Source: Streptomyces sp. Je 1-332 (GTDB taxonomy: Bacteria; Actinomycetota; Actinomycetes; Streptomycetales; Streptomycetaceae). Taken from it: 64,000 nt of DNA. The translations under genes were made by a program, and so were the position numbers. Shown here piece after piece: positions 9,913 through 18,276 of this stretch. The stretch spans positions 3,534,001 through 3,598,000 of the forward strand of contig NZ_CP160402.1 in the NCBI RefSeq assembly GCF_040730185.1, in the 5' to 3' direction. The stretch's first letter is position 1, and every line of letters starts with the position of its first letter. The notes under the pieces were generated by a model that saw only the letters and a program-made list of their open reading frames with translations, was not told the origin of the DNA and did no database searches.

Positions 9913-10070
9913 CTCATTGCCAGGCAAAAGCCAGACCGTCCGGTATGCGAGAACCGCAGCACTGTCCGTTTTGCCCGTTTCAAAATTTTCCCGAGCGTCT
10001 TCCCGCGTTCCACATAACGGACATCGACCGGGTCACATCCCCCCGTGTGCCGCATCACCCGGGCGCCGCA

Positions 10071-11543
10071 TCACCCCGGCCACACGATCGACTGCAGCTC
10101 GCTGTACGCGTGCAGCGCGTACGACCCCACGTCCCGGCCCACCCCGCTCCTCTTGAACCCGCCGAACGGCGCCTCCATGTTCCGGCCGATGGTGTTCACG
10201 CCGACCCCGCCCGCGCGCAGCCGCCGCGCGACCCGGAAGGCGCGGGCCACGTCGCCCGACCAGACGTAGTCGAGGAGGCCGTAGTCGCTGTCGTTGGCGA
10301 GCGCGATGCCCTCCTCCTCGTCCTCGAAGGGGACCACCACCACGACCGGCCCGAAGATCTCCTCCCGGACCACCCGCATGTCGTTCGTGCAGTCCGCGAG
10401 CAGCGTGGGGGCGACGTAGAAGCCCTTCTCGAACGAGGCAGGGCGCTCGCCGCCCGCGACGACCCGCGCGCCCTCCTTCCGCCCCAGTTCCACGTACGAC
10501 TCGATGCGGTCCCGGTGCGCGGCCGAGATCACCGGGCCGACGATCGTCCCCTTCTCCCGCGGGTCCCCGACCTTCATGAAGCCGATGTAGCCCCGCAGCT
10601 TCTCGATCAGGGCGTCGTAGACGGCACGGTGCGCGATCACCCGCGTCGGGGCCGTGCAGATCTGGCCGCTGTAGAAGGAGAACGTGGTCCCGATGCCCGC
10701 CACCGCCGAGTCCGGGTCCGCGTCCTCGAAGACGAGCGCCGCGCCCTTGCCGCCGAGCTCCATCAGCTGGCGTTTCATGTCGCGGCCGCACACCTCGGCG
10801 ATGCGCTGCCCCACCGACGTCGAGCCGGTGAAGCTCACCATGTCGACGTCCGGGGAGTCCACGGCCGCCTCGCCCACCCCGGGGCGCGCGCCGCTCACCA
10901 CGTTCACCACACCGGGCGGCGCCCCGGCCTCCTCCAGCGCCGCCGCCATCCGGTACACCGACAGCGGATCCTGCGGGGCGGGCTTGACGAGGACCGTGTT
11001 GCCCATGGCCAGGGCGGGCGCGACCTTGCCCGCGGGATTCGCCCACGGGTTGTTGTACGAGGTGATGCAGGTGACGACCCCCACCGGCTGACGGACAGTG
11101 AGCGCCCCCACGACGCCCGCCTTCCCCATCGGTCCCGCCTCGTTGATCTGCGGCGGCAGGCCTGCCTCCACCGGTTCCAGGGCGCCCTTCGCGTACCGCT
11201 TGAAGCGCGCCACCGACACCGCGACCTGCATGCCACGCGCCGTGCCGGTCGTCGCCCCGCTCTCGGCCTGCGCGAGTTCCGCGTACGGGCCCATGTCGCG
11301 CTGCATGATCGACGCGGCGCGGTCCAGGACCGTGGCCCGCTCCTCCGGCGTCGTACGCGACCAGGTGGCGAAGGCCTCGCGGGCGGCGCCGGCCGCCGCG
11401 TGCACCTGCTCGCGGCTCGCCTCGGGGGCGAGGCCGACCACGTCCTCCGTCGCGGGGTTGATCACCTCGTAGTGCCCGGCGGTCGGCTCGACCCACTCCC
11501 CGCCGATGAACAGCCGTTGCCCGTCTGCGAGTTGGCCGCTCAC
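10071..11543 (-). CDS. NAD(P)-dependent aldehyde dehydrogenase
   Basis: 490 residues, full family length. Oxidises an aldehyde to an acid. Motifs: substrate/NAD region ITSYNNPWANPAGKVAPALAMGNTVLVKPAPQDPLS, Rossmann FTGSTSVGQ, general-base Glu in MELGGKGAALV, nucleophilic Cys in SGQICTAPTRV, and EEIFGPVVVV. The GTG start at 11543 is fixed by a GTGA overlap with the stop of the upstream amidohydrolase, meaning translational coupling. That pairing suggests it oxidises an aldehyde derived from the amidohydrolase product, or simply that both enzymes serve one pathway; this is inference. Confidence 0.9.
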   Translation of the reverse strand: MSGQLADGQRLFIGGEWVEPTAGHYEVINPATEDVVGLAPEASREQVHAAAGAAREAFATWSRTTPEERATVLDRAASIMQRDMGPYAELAQAESGATTGTARGMQVAVSVARFKRYAKGALEPVEAGLPPQINEAGPMGKAGVVGALTVRQPVGVVTCITSYNNPWANPAGKVAPALAMGNTVLVKPAPQDPLSVYRMAAALEEAGAPPGVVNVVSGARPGVGEAAVDSPDVDMVSFTGSTSVGQRIAEVCGRDMKRQLMELGGKGAALVFEDADPDSAVAGIGTTFSFYSGQICTAPTRVIAHRAVYDALIEKLRGYIGFMKVGDPREKGTIVGPVISAAHRDRIESYVELGRKEGARVVAGGERPASFEKGFYVAPTLLADCTNDMRVVREEIFGPVVVVVPFEDEEEGIALANDSDYGLLDYVWSGDVARAFRVARRLRAGGVGVNTIGRNMEAPFGGFKRSGVGRDVGSYALHAYSELQSIVWPG

Positions 11544-13279
11544 TTGGTGCTCACCGTCCTGGTGTCCCGCCCCGAACGAAGCACCGTGCCGGGCGTCGCG
11601 CCCGTCACGCGGTCCTCGCGGATGGCCTCGACCCCGTTGACCCACACGGCGTTGACGCCGATGGCCTTGGAGTCGAGACGCGGGCTGTCGCCGGGCAGGT
11701 CGTGCACCAGCGTGGCCTTGCCCGCGTCGATGCGCTCGGGGTCGAACAGGACGAGGTCGGCGTGGAAGCCCTCCTCGATACGGCCCCGCTCCCGCAGCCC
11801 GAACAGCTGCGCGGGATCGTCGGTGAGCATCTTCACCGCCTGCTCCAGGCCGAGCAGCTTGCGGCCCCGCAGGCAGTCCCCGATGAACCGGGTCGTGTAC
11901 GGGGCGCCGCACATCCGGTCCAGGTGCGCGCCCGCGTCGGAACCGCCCAGCATGACGTCCTCGTGCTGCCAGGTCTCCTGGCGCAGGGCCCACGAGCCGG
12001 GGTCGTTGTCGGAGGGCATCGGCCACAGGACCGTACGCAGGTCGTCGTTGGCGCAGATCTCGACGAGGCACTGGAACGCCTCCTGGCCGCGCTCGGCGGC
12101 GATGTCGCCGACGACGCGGCCGGTGAGGCCTTCGTTCTCCCTGGAGTACGTGTCCCCGATGACGTACCGGTCGAAGTGCGTGAGCCGCCGGAAGACCCCG
12201 GCCTCCTTGCTGTCGGCGCGCCGCAGCATCTCGCCACGGACCTCCGGGTCGCGCAGTTTCGCGATCCGCTCGGGAACGGGCAGGCCGAGCACGTCTCCCC
12301 ACCCCGGGATCAGGTTCAGGGCGCAGAAGGTGCCGAGCGACATGTTCATGGGGGTGAGGATCGGCATCGTCAGTGCCACGATCCGGCCCCCGGACTTACG
12401 GGCGCGCTCGCTGGCGACCAGCTGGCGCGGGACGCGCTCGGGCACGGCGGCGTCGATGGTGAGGACGTTCCAGTTCAGGGGCCGCCCGGCGGCGGCGCTC
12501 ATCTCCACGAACAGATCGATCTCGTCGTCGCTGAACTGATCCAGACAGCCCGCGACGATGGCTTCGAGCTGGGTGCCCTCGTGCTCGGCGACGGCCCGGC
12601 TGAGCGCCAGCAGCTCGTCGGGCTTCGCGTGGCGGGATGCCACCGGCTGCCCGTCGCCGTCCGAGTGCGTGGACGACTGCGTGGTGGAAAGACCCCAGGC
12701 GCCGGCGTCCATGGCGTCGTGGAAGAGCCGCAGCATCTCCTCCATCTGCTCGGGCGAGGGCTGCCCGCCCACGGCGTCCGCGCCCATGACGTAGCGCCGC
12801 AGTGCGCAATGCCCCACCATGAAGCCCGCGTTGACGGCGACGCGCCCCTCCAGAGCATCCAGATACTCGCCGAACGAACTCCATGACCAAGGCGCACCCT
12901 CTTCGAGGGCCACCAGGGACATGCCCTCGACCTTGGACATCATCCGCCGCGTGTAGTCGGCGTCCTCGGGACGCGCGGGGTTCAACGGCGCGAGGGTGAA
13001 ACCGCAGTTGCCGCCCGCGACGGTGGTGACACCGTGGTTCAGGGACGGGGTGGCGTAGGGGTCCCAGAAGAGCTGGGCGTCGTAGTGCGTGTGCGGGTCG
13101 ACGAAGCCGGGGGCGAGGACGCGTCCCTGGGCGTCCTCGCTGGACCGGGCCTCTTCGACCGTGGTCCCCGGCTCGGCTATGACGGCGATGCGCCCGCCCC
13201 GGATACCGACATCGGCGATGTACGCGGGGGCGCCGGTCCCGTCGACGACGGTGGCGCCTTTGATGAGGTGGTCGAGCAT
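11540..13279 (-). CDS. N-acyl-D-amino-acid deacylase/dihydroorotase-like amidohydrolase
   Basis: 579 residues of the amidohydrolase-3 group (D-aminoacylase-like). Metal site begins in VDPHTHYDAQLFWDP near residue 58; NHGVTTVAGGNCGFTLAP, SHFDRYVIGDTYSRENEGLTGRVVGD-like segments and the late GGSDAGAHLDR (general-base Asp) follow. Family members hydrolyse N-acyl-D-amino acids or related amides with one or two zinc ions. The C-terminal beta sandwich (GFHADLVLFDPERIDAGKA) is present. Coupled by a 4-base overlap to aldehyde dehydrogenase. No CTGACG-type operator precedes it, so it is probably outside the regulon that surrounds it. Confidence 0.85.
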   Translation of the reverse strand: MLDHLIKGATVVDGTGAPAYIADVGIRGGRIAVIAEPGTTVEEARSSEDAQGRVLAPGFVDPHTHYDAQLFWDPYATPSLNHGVTTVAGGNCGFTLAPLNPARPEDADYTRRMMSKVEGMSLVALEEGAPWSWSSFGEYLDALEGRVAVNAGFMVGHCALRRYVMGADAVGGQPSPEQMEEMLRLFHDAMDAGAWGLSTTQSSTHSDGDGQPVASRHAKPDELLALSRAVAEHEGTQLEAIVAGCLDQFSDDEIDLFVEMSAAAGRPLNWNVLTIDAAVPERVPRQLVASERARKSGGRIVALTMPILTPMNMSLGTFCALNLIPGWGDVLGLPVPERIAKLRDPEVRGEMLRRADSKEAGVFRRLTHFDRYVIGDTYSRENEGLTGRVVGDIAAERGQEAFQCLVEICANDDLRTVLWPMPSDNDPGSWALRQETWQHEDVMLGGSDAGAHLDRMCGAPYTTRFIGDCLRGRKLLGLEQAVKMLTDDPAQLFGLRERGRIEEGFHADLVLFDPERIDAGKATLVHDLPGDSPRLDSKAIGVNAVWVNGVEAIREDRVTGATPGTVLRSGRDTRTVSTK

Positions 13280-13334
13280 GACGGTGGACAGCCCCCTTGA
13301 TCGGTGGTTTTTCGGTGCGGATTCGACCCGTCCA

Positions 13335-13375
13335 GAACGGGTGGGTGGGCGGGAGAAGCCCGTCCGGCGCTTGAG
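13335..13375. repeat. Dispersed Streptomyces intergenic repeat
   Basis: Contains GGGTGGGTGGGCGGGA followed by CCGTCCGGCGCTTGAGGAC, a combination I recognise as a common dispersed intergenic sequence in Streptomyces. The first half is shared with the copies at 32727, 45726 and 49697. Confidence 0.5.
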
Positions 13376-13400
13376 GACACGCCCGAAGGGCGCAGAGGGT

Positions 13401-13437
13401 GCCCCGGCCTCCGTCCGGGAAGGGAAGGCCGGGGCAG
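13401..13437. terminator. Strong hairpin after the LLM gene
   Basis: A perfect 11-base stem (TGCCCCGGCCT at 13401-13411, complement at 13427-13437) with a 15-base loop, 14 bases past the stop of the minus-strand LLM gene at 13451. No T-tract, as is common in Streptomyces. It probably separates that gene from the amidohydrolase/ALDH pair. Confidence 0.7.
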
Positions 13438-13450
13438 CTGGAGGGGGGGT

Positions 13451-14578
13451 TCAGGAAGCCCCCGCCTGACGGAAGCGCGACGTCCGATGCACAGGATCCG
13501 TATCGATCTTCGGAATGACGTGCTCACCGATCAACTTGATCGTGTTCTTCGTGTCCTCGGGCGAGATCCCGATCGGAAGACCGAAGCTGAGCTGATCCGC
13601 CCCCGCCTGCTCCCACCGCTTGCACTGCGTGAGCACCTCGTCCGGGTCGCCGCAGATCATCAGCTCCTCGGCGATCAGCAGCTCGATGATCTCCTCGGTG
13701 TACTCGGGGAGCAGCTCGGGCCACTCGGGAATGCCCTCCGGCCGCGGGAACGTGTCGTGGTACCGGAACAACAGCGACTGCAGGTAGTTGAGCCCGCCGC
13801 TGACGGCGATCTCGACGGCCTTCTTGTGCGTTTCCGCGCAGATCGCCGTCGAGGTCACCATGACGTTGTCGTTGACGAAGTCACCGACCGGCTCGGCGTT
13901 CTTCACGGCCGTCTTGTACGACTCCAGGACCCACTCCATGTCGGAGACCTTCTGCACGCTGAAGCCAAGGACCCCGAGCCCCTTCTTGCCGGCCATCGCG
14001 TACGAGGGCGGGGACCCGGCGGCGTACCACATCGCCGGGTGCGACTTCCCGTACGGCTTGGGCAGGACCTTGCGGGGCGGCAGCGACCAGTGTTTGCCCT
14101 GGAAGCCGACGTACTCGTCCTGGAGCCACATCTTGGGGAACTCGGCGATGGTCTCTTCCCAGAGTTCCTTGGTGTGGTTCATGTCGGTGATGCCCGGCAT
14201 GAAGCCGAGTATCTCGTGCGACCCGGCGCCGCGCCCCGACCCGAACTCGAAGCGGCCTTCGGAGAGATGGTCGAGCATGGCGACCTTCTCGGCGACCTTG
14301 ACCGGGTGGTTCACCGGGGCGAGCGGGTTGAAGATCCCGGAGCCCAGGTGGATGCGGTCGGTGGCGTGGGCGAGATAACCGAGGAAGACGTCGTTGGCGG
14401 AGAGGTGTGAGTACTCCTCCAGGAAGTGGTGCTCGGACGCCCAGGCGTACTTGAAGCCGGACTTGTCGGCCTGGATGACGTACTCGGTCTCCTCGATGAG
14501 CGCCTTGTGCTCTGCTTCGGGGTCGACCTTGGCCCGCTCGGCGGGCACGTATCCCTGTACAAAGAGACCGAATTCCAC
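13451..14578 (-). CDS. LLM-class flavin/F420-dependent monooxygenase-like protein A
   Basis: 375 residues, luciferase-like. MEFGLFVQGYVP opens the barrel; FKYAWASEHHFLEEYSHLSANDVFLGYLAHAT and KVAEKVAMLDHLSEGRFEFGSGRG are the family's conserved blocks, the latter forming the flavin-phosphate region. Long enough to include the insertion segment of alkanal-type monooxygenases. GTG start at 14578. Two perfect CTGACG-N3-CGTCAG operators lie 43 and 119 bases upstream, and a hairpin follows the stop, so this is a monocistronic member of the proposed regulon. It may pair with the flavin reductase at 46634 if FMN-dependent; it could equally use F420. Confidence 0.85.
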   Translation of the reverse strand: MEFGLFVQGYVPAERAKVDPEAEHKALIEETEYVIQADKSGFKYAWASEHHFLEEYSHLSANDVFLGYLAHATDRIHLGSGIFNPLAPVNHPVKVAEKVAMLDHLSEGRFEFGSGRGAGSHEILGFMPGITDMNHTKELWEETIAEFPKMWLQDEYVGFQGKHWSLPPRKVLPKPYGKSHPAMWYAAGSPPSYAMAGKKGLGVLGFSVQKVSDMEWVLESYKTAVKNAEPVGDFVNDNVMVTSTAICAETHKKAVEIAVSGGLNYLQSLLFRYHDTFPRPEGIPEWPELLPEYTEEIIELLIAEELMICGDPDEVLTQCKRWEQAGADQLSFGLPIGISPEDTKNTIKLIGEHVIPKIDTDPVHRTSRFRQAGAS

Positions 14579-14620
14579 AGAGGTTCACCATCCTCGTGAG
14601 TATCTTCGAGTTACGAGTTT

Positions 14621-14711
14621 CTGACGAACCGTCAGATTGGGTTGCGTCGACTGTTCCACCGGCCGCGATGACCGTCAATACCCGCGGGCGGCCTTACTGA
14701 CGTGACGTCAG
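14621..14711. promoter_or_regulatory. Two perfect CTGACG-N3-CGTCAG operators
   Basis: Sites at 14621-14635 (centre AAC, extended by T and A to a 17-base palindrome) and 14697-14711 (centre TGA). Both have all 12 arm bases conserved. They lie in the 145-base gap between the SDR stop and the LLM-A start and so belong to the LLM-A promoter. The double palindrome is what a TetR-family dimer pair would bind. Confidence 0.75.
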
Positions 14712-14723
14712 ACCAAGCTCCGG

Positions 14724-15509
14724 TCACACGATGCTGACCCCCGCGAGCCACCCACCGTCGATCACGAACGGCTGCCCGGTGATGTACGCCGAGTCGCCCC
14801 CGGTGAGGAAGAGCGCGAGCGCGGCCACCTCATCGGGCCTGCCGATGCGCCCGAGCGGCACGAGCTTCTTGTAGAGCTCGGCGACGGCTTCGCGCGCCTC
14901 GGTGGGGTCGGCGGTCGGGTCGAGCTGCGCCGGGTTGGTCATCGGGGTGTCGACGGCTCCGGGACATACGGCGTTGACGCGGATGTTCTGCGCGGCGAGC
15001 TCCAACGCGGCGACACGGGTGAGCCCGAGGATGGCGTGCTTGGTCGCGGCGTACGCGCCGACGTACGCCATCCCGGTCATCGCCGTGTACGAGGCGGTGT
15101 TCACGATGGTCCCGCCGCCGGCCGCCCCGATCTCGGGTGCGACGTTGCGGATGCCGAGGAAGCAGCCGATCTGGTTGACCCGGATGATCTGCTCGAACTC
15201 TTCGAGCGGGGTGCTGACGAGCTCGTTGAAGCGCAGGATCCCGGCGTTGTTGACGAGCCCGTCGATCTTCCCGAAGGCGTCCTTGGCAGCGCCGACCGCC
15301 GTGGCCCAGTCGGCTTCCTGGCCGACGTCGAGGTGCACGTACTTGGCCACGTCGCCGCCGAGTTCCTTGGCGAGGGCCTCGCCCTGGTCGTCGAGGACGT
15401 CGCCGATGACGACCTTCGCCCCCTCGGCGGCGAAGAGCCGCGCCTCCTGCTCTCCCTGCCCGCGCGCCGCACCGGTGACGATGACGACACGTCCGTCCAG
15501 CTTGCCCAT
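14724..15509 (-). CDS. Short-chain dehydrogenase/reductase (hydroxysteroid dehydrogenase-like)
   Basis: 261 residues, classical SDR. NAD-binding TGAARGQGEQEA at residues 12-23, NNAG at 87-90, and catalytic triad S140, Y153, K157 (YAATK). D37 after the second strand favours NAD(H). The sequence resembles 3-alpha/20-beta-hydroxysteroid dehydrogenase types, but these families are broad, so the substrate stays open. It starts 32 bases after the stop of LLM-B on the same strand and has no operator of its own, so it is probably in the LLM-B operon and thereby in the proposed regulon. Confidence 0.9.
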   Translation of the reverse strand: MGKLDGRVVIVTGAARGQGEQEARLFAAEGAKVVIGDVLDDQGEALAKELGGDVAKYVHLDVGQEADWATAVGAAKDAFGKIDGLVNNAGILRFNELVSTPLEEFEQIIRVNQIGCFLGIRNVAPEIGAAGGGTIVNTASYTAMTGMAYVGAYAATKHAILGLTRVAALELAAQNIRVNAVCPGAVDTPMTNPAQLDPTADPTEAREAVAELYKKLVPLGRIGRPDEVAALALFLTGGDSAYITGQPFVIDGGWLAGVSIV

Positions 15510-15541
15510 GCCTGTCTCCTTGAATGAGCCGGGTGGAGCTG

Positions 15542-16501
15542 TCAGTTGAGGTGCGGAGCGACTTCGGCGGCGAACGCCGCCATCTGGTCGGTGAGTTCGG
15601 TACGGCTACGCGAGCGGAACCGCACCTGGATCTGCTGGACGCCCATCGCGCCGTACGCCCGCAGCGACTCGGCGAGAGCGTCCGGCTTCCCGCTGAGCGT
15701 GCGCCGCCCGAGGGACCAGGTGGGCTCCCCCACGTACAGCGGCTCGGCGATGGCGCCCACGACGACCGGCTCCGCGATCCCCGCCTCCTCCCTCAGCCGC
15801 TTGAGCCGGGCGATCTGCGCGGGCAGTTCGTCGCGCGGGTCGCCCTGCGGCAGCCAGCCGTCACCGCGCACGGCGGCCCTGCGGACGGCGGCAGGCGATG
15901 AACCCCCCACCCAGATGGGCACGCGGGGCTGCGCGGGCCGCGGCTGCTGGCCGAGCCCACTGAAGTCGTAGGTCTCGCCGTGGTGTTCGGGGTACTCCTC
16001 GGGCCCGAGCGAGGCCTTCAGCGCGTCGATGGTCTCGTCGAGGACTGGCCCGCGCCGCTCGAAGTCGGCGCCCACCGCGTCGAACTCCTCCTGCACATGA
16101 CCTGCCCCGACCCCCAGGATCAGCCGCCCGCCGCTGAGCCGGTCGAGGGTGGCGTACTGCTTGGCGGTGACGAGTGGATGCCGGAGCCCGACGACGGCGA
16201 CGTGGCTCATCAGCCGTACGTTCTCGGTGATCCCGGCGAGGAAGGAAAGGGTGGCCACCGGGTCGTACCAGACGGTGCTCATGGTGTCCGCGAGCCGCCG
16301 GGGTATCGCCACGTGGTCGCAGCTCGCGATGTACGCGAAGCCGCTGCGGTCGGCGGTGCGGGCGATCTCGGCGAGGTCGTCGGCGGTGGCCTCCGCCTCC
16401 CACGCCTCGGCGTACATGACGCTCTGGGACTGGATCGGGAGCTGCATCCCGTAGACCAGTCGCCCTTGCGGGAAGATGTGCGCCGGCGCGTTGGCAGCCA
16501 T
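15542..16501 (-). CDS. LLM-class F420-dependent oxidoreductase B
   Basis: 319 residues of the luciferase-like superfamily, nearest to the probable F420-dependent subgroup (FAYIASCDHVAIPR, LMSHVAVVGLRHPLVTAKQYATLDRLSGGRLILGVGAGH, VPIWVGGSSPAAVRRAAVRGDGWLPQ). Mycobacterial relatives such as Rv3520c lie in the cholesterol gene region. ATG 16501 is preferred over GTG 16555 because the regulon operator at 16526-16540 would otherwise be inside the coding region, and GAGGGG precedes 16501. Likely first gene of an operon with the SDR. Confidence 0.85.
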   Translation of the reverse strand: MAANAPAHIFPQGRLVYGMQLPIQSQSVMYAEAWEAEATADDLAEIARTADRSGFAYIASCDHVAIPRRLADTMSTVWYDPVATLSFLAGITENVRLMSHVAVVGLRHPLVTAKQYATLDRLSGGRLILGVGAGHVQEEFDAVGADFERRGPVLDETIDALKASLGPEEYPEHHGETYDFSGLGQQPRPAQPRVPIWVGGSSPAAVRRAAVRGDGWLPQGDPRDELPAQIARLKRLREEAGIAEPVVVGAIAEPLYVGEPTWSLGRRTLSGKPDALAESLRAYGAMGVQQIQVRFRSRSRTELTDQMAAFAAEVAPHLN

Positions 16502-16525
16502 GGGAATCCAGCCCCTCACCTTGAT

Positions 16526-16582
16526 CTGACGGTACGTCATATACGGCGACGGCACTCATCGTGGTAGCTGACGCATCGTCAG
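16526..16582. promoter_or_regulatory. Operator pair upstream of LLM-B
   Basis: CTGACG-GTA-CGTCAT at 16526-16540 (one mismatch) and CTGACG-CAT-CGTCAG at 16568-16582 (perfect), centres 42 bases apart, that is four helical turns. They sit 25-81 bases upstream of the preferred LLM-B start, where a repressor would overlap the promoter. Confidence 0.75.
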
Positions 16583-16733
16583 GCAAGAGGTGCGGGGCCA
16601 CTCCTCCGAAGGGGGGCGGGCGACTCGCTCCTCCGAAGCAGGGTGGCGACCGCCCGGCCGGGCAGGCCGGAACGGGAAGCCCGCCGCCCCGCGGACTCCC
16701 CGTTCCCGACCTCGCCCCCGCGCCCGCTCTCCG

Positions 16734-17978
16734 CTACGCCCCGGGCCCCGCCCACAGCCCGTCGCTCGTGAGCCCGAGCAGATCGATCGCGTTGCCACGT
16801 ACGATCCGGTCGACCACGTCCGGCGCGAGGTGGCCCATCTGCGACTCCCCCACCTCACGGGACTTGGGCCAGGTCGAGTCGGAGTGCGGGTAGTCCGTCT
16901 CGTACAGCACGTTCCCCACGCCGATCGCGTCGAGGTTCTTCAGCCCGAAGGCGTCATCGAAGAAGCACCCGTAGACATGCTCGGTGAAGAGCTCGGACGG
17001 CGGCCGGTGCACCTTGTCGGCGACCCCGCCCCAGCCGCGGTTCTCCTCCCACACCACGTCCGCGCGCTCCAGGATGTACGGGATCCACCCGATCTGCCCT
17101 TCCGCGTACATGATCCTGAGGTTCGGGAAGCGCTCGAACTTGCCGCTCATCAGCCAGTCGACCATCGAGAAGCAGCAGTTGGCGAAGGTGATGGTGGAAC
17201 CCACGGCGGGCGGCGCGTCCGCGGACGTGCTCGGCATCTTGCTGCTCGACCCGATGTGCATGGCGATGACGGTGCCTGTCTCGTCGCAGGCCCGCAGGAA
17301 GGGGTCCCACTCGTCCGTGTGGATGGAGGGCAGTCCCAGGTGGGGCGGGATCTCGGAGAACGCGACGGCGCGCACGCCGCGGGCGGCGTTGCGGCGGACC
17401 TCGGCGGCTGCCAGCTCGGCGTCCCAGAGCGGAATGAGGGTGAGCGGTATGAGGCGGCCGTGCGCCTCGGGGCCGCACCACTCCTCCACCATCCAGTCGT
17501 TGTACGCGCGCACGCCGAGCAGGCCGAGTTCGCGGTCCTTGGCCTCGGTGAACGTCTGCCCGCAGAAGCGGGGGAAGGTGGGGAAGCAGAGGGCGGACTG
17601 GACGTGGTTGACGTCCATGTCGGCCAGCCGGTCCGGCACGCTGAAGGACCCCGGCCGCATCTGCTCGTAGGTGATGACTTCGAGCTTGATCTCGTCCCTG
17701 TCGTATCCGACCGAGGTGTCGAGGCGGGTGAGGGGCCGGTGCAGGTCCTCGTAGATCCACCAGTCGCCTATGGGTCCGTCGTCCCCCTTCGCCCCCATCA
17801 CCGGGGCGAACTTCCCGCCCAGGAAGCTCATTGACTTCAAGGGGGCCCGGACGATGCGCGGCCCGCGGTCCTGGTACTTCGAGGGGAGCCGGTCACGCCA
17901 GACGTGGGCGGGCTCAACGGTGTGGTCGTCCACCGAGATGATCCTCGGGAACGTCGGCGGGGTCTCAGTGGTCTCCAT
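16734..17978 (-). CDS. Amidohydrolase-2 family metal-dependent hydrolase/decarboxylase
   Basis: 414 residues. ISVDDHTVEP (metal-binding DxHxxE variant near residue 17), FPTFPRF, AFSEIPPHLGLPSIHTDEWDPFLRACDETGTVIAMHIGSSS (metal His), and YETDYPHSDSTWP (late Asp/His) are characteristic of the ACMSD/LigW-like amidohydrolase-2 group, which includes decarboxylases and lactonases and is frequent in actinobacterial steroid and aromatic gene regions. ATG 17978 has GTGGAG just upstream; ATG 17999 would overlap the operator at 18000-18014. Divergent from afsR. Confidence 0.85.
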   Translation of the reverse strand: METTETPPTFPRIISVDDHTVEPAHVWRDRLPSKYQDRGPRIVRAPLKSMSFLGGKFAPVMGAKGDDGPIGDWWIYEDLHRPLTRLDTSVGYDRDEIKLEVITYEQMRPGSFSVPDRLADMDVNHVQSALCFPTFPRFCGQTFTEAKDRELGLLGVRAYNDWMVEEWCGPEAHGRLIPLTLIPLWDAELAAAEVRRNAARGVRAVAFSEIPPHLGLPSIHTDEWDPFLRACDETGTVIAMHIGSSSKMPSTSADAPPAVGSTITFANCCFSMVDWLMSGKFERFPNLRIMYAEGQIGWIPYILERADVVWEENRGWGGVADKVHRPPSELFTEHVYGCFFDDAFGLKNLDAIGVGNVLYETDYPHSDSTWPKSREVGESQMGHLAPDVVDRIVRGNAIDLLGLTSDGLWAGPGA

Positions 17979-17999
17979 GCGCTCCACGGTAGCGCTCAT

Positions 18000-18014
18000 C
18001 TGACGACCCGTCAG
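18000..18014. promoter_or_regulatory. Perfect CTGACG-N3-CGTCAG operator between amidohydrolase and afsR
   Basis: Centre ACC, all 12 arm bases conserved. It is 21 bases upstream of the amidohydrolase start, so its main target should be that gene. It also lies in the divergent region shared with afsR, whose start is 262 bases away, so an effect on afsR is possible but unproven. Confidence 0.75.
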
Positions 18015-18276
18015 CTCCCCGTCGGCCACTTGTCGGCCATCCGTCCGCCATCCACCGGCCGTTCGTGCGCCGGTCATCCCCGTCCCCGAGTGCGTGGACC
18101 CTGTGAGAGCCGTCTCGCACAGCTGACGCATCCGCCGTCAACAAGGCAAACTGGCGGGGAGCAAGAGCCAGGTGGCGAACGGAACCAGGCAAAGGGTGAC
18201 AATCGCGGGCAGGGCAGACCCGCGCGCACGACCAAGCACGGTGACGGCCGGGCACGGAAGGGCAGCAGGGGGAGCG

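Noticed and set aside
18121..18140. CTGACG and CCGTCA halves near 18,123-18,140 as another regulon site
   Set aside because: The arms are 6-7 bases apart instead of 3 and the right arm is shifted, so geometry does not fit.
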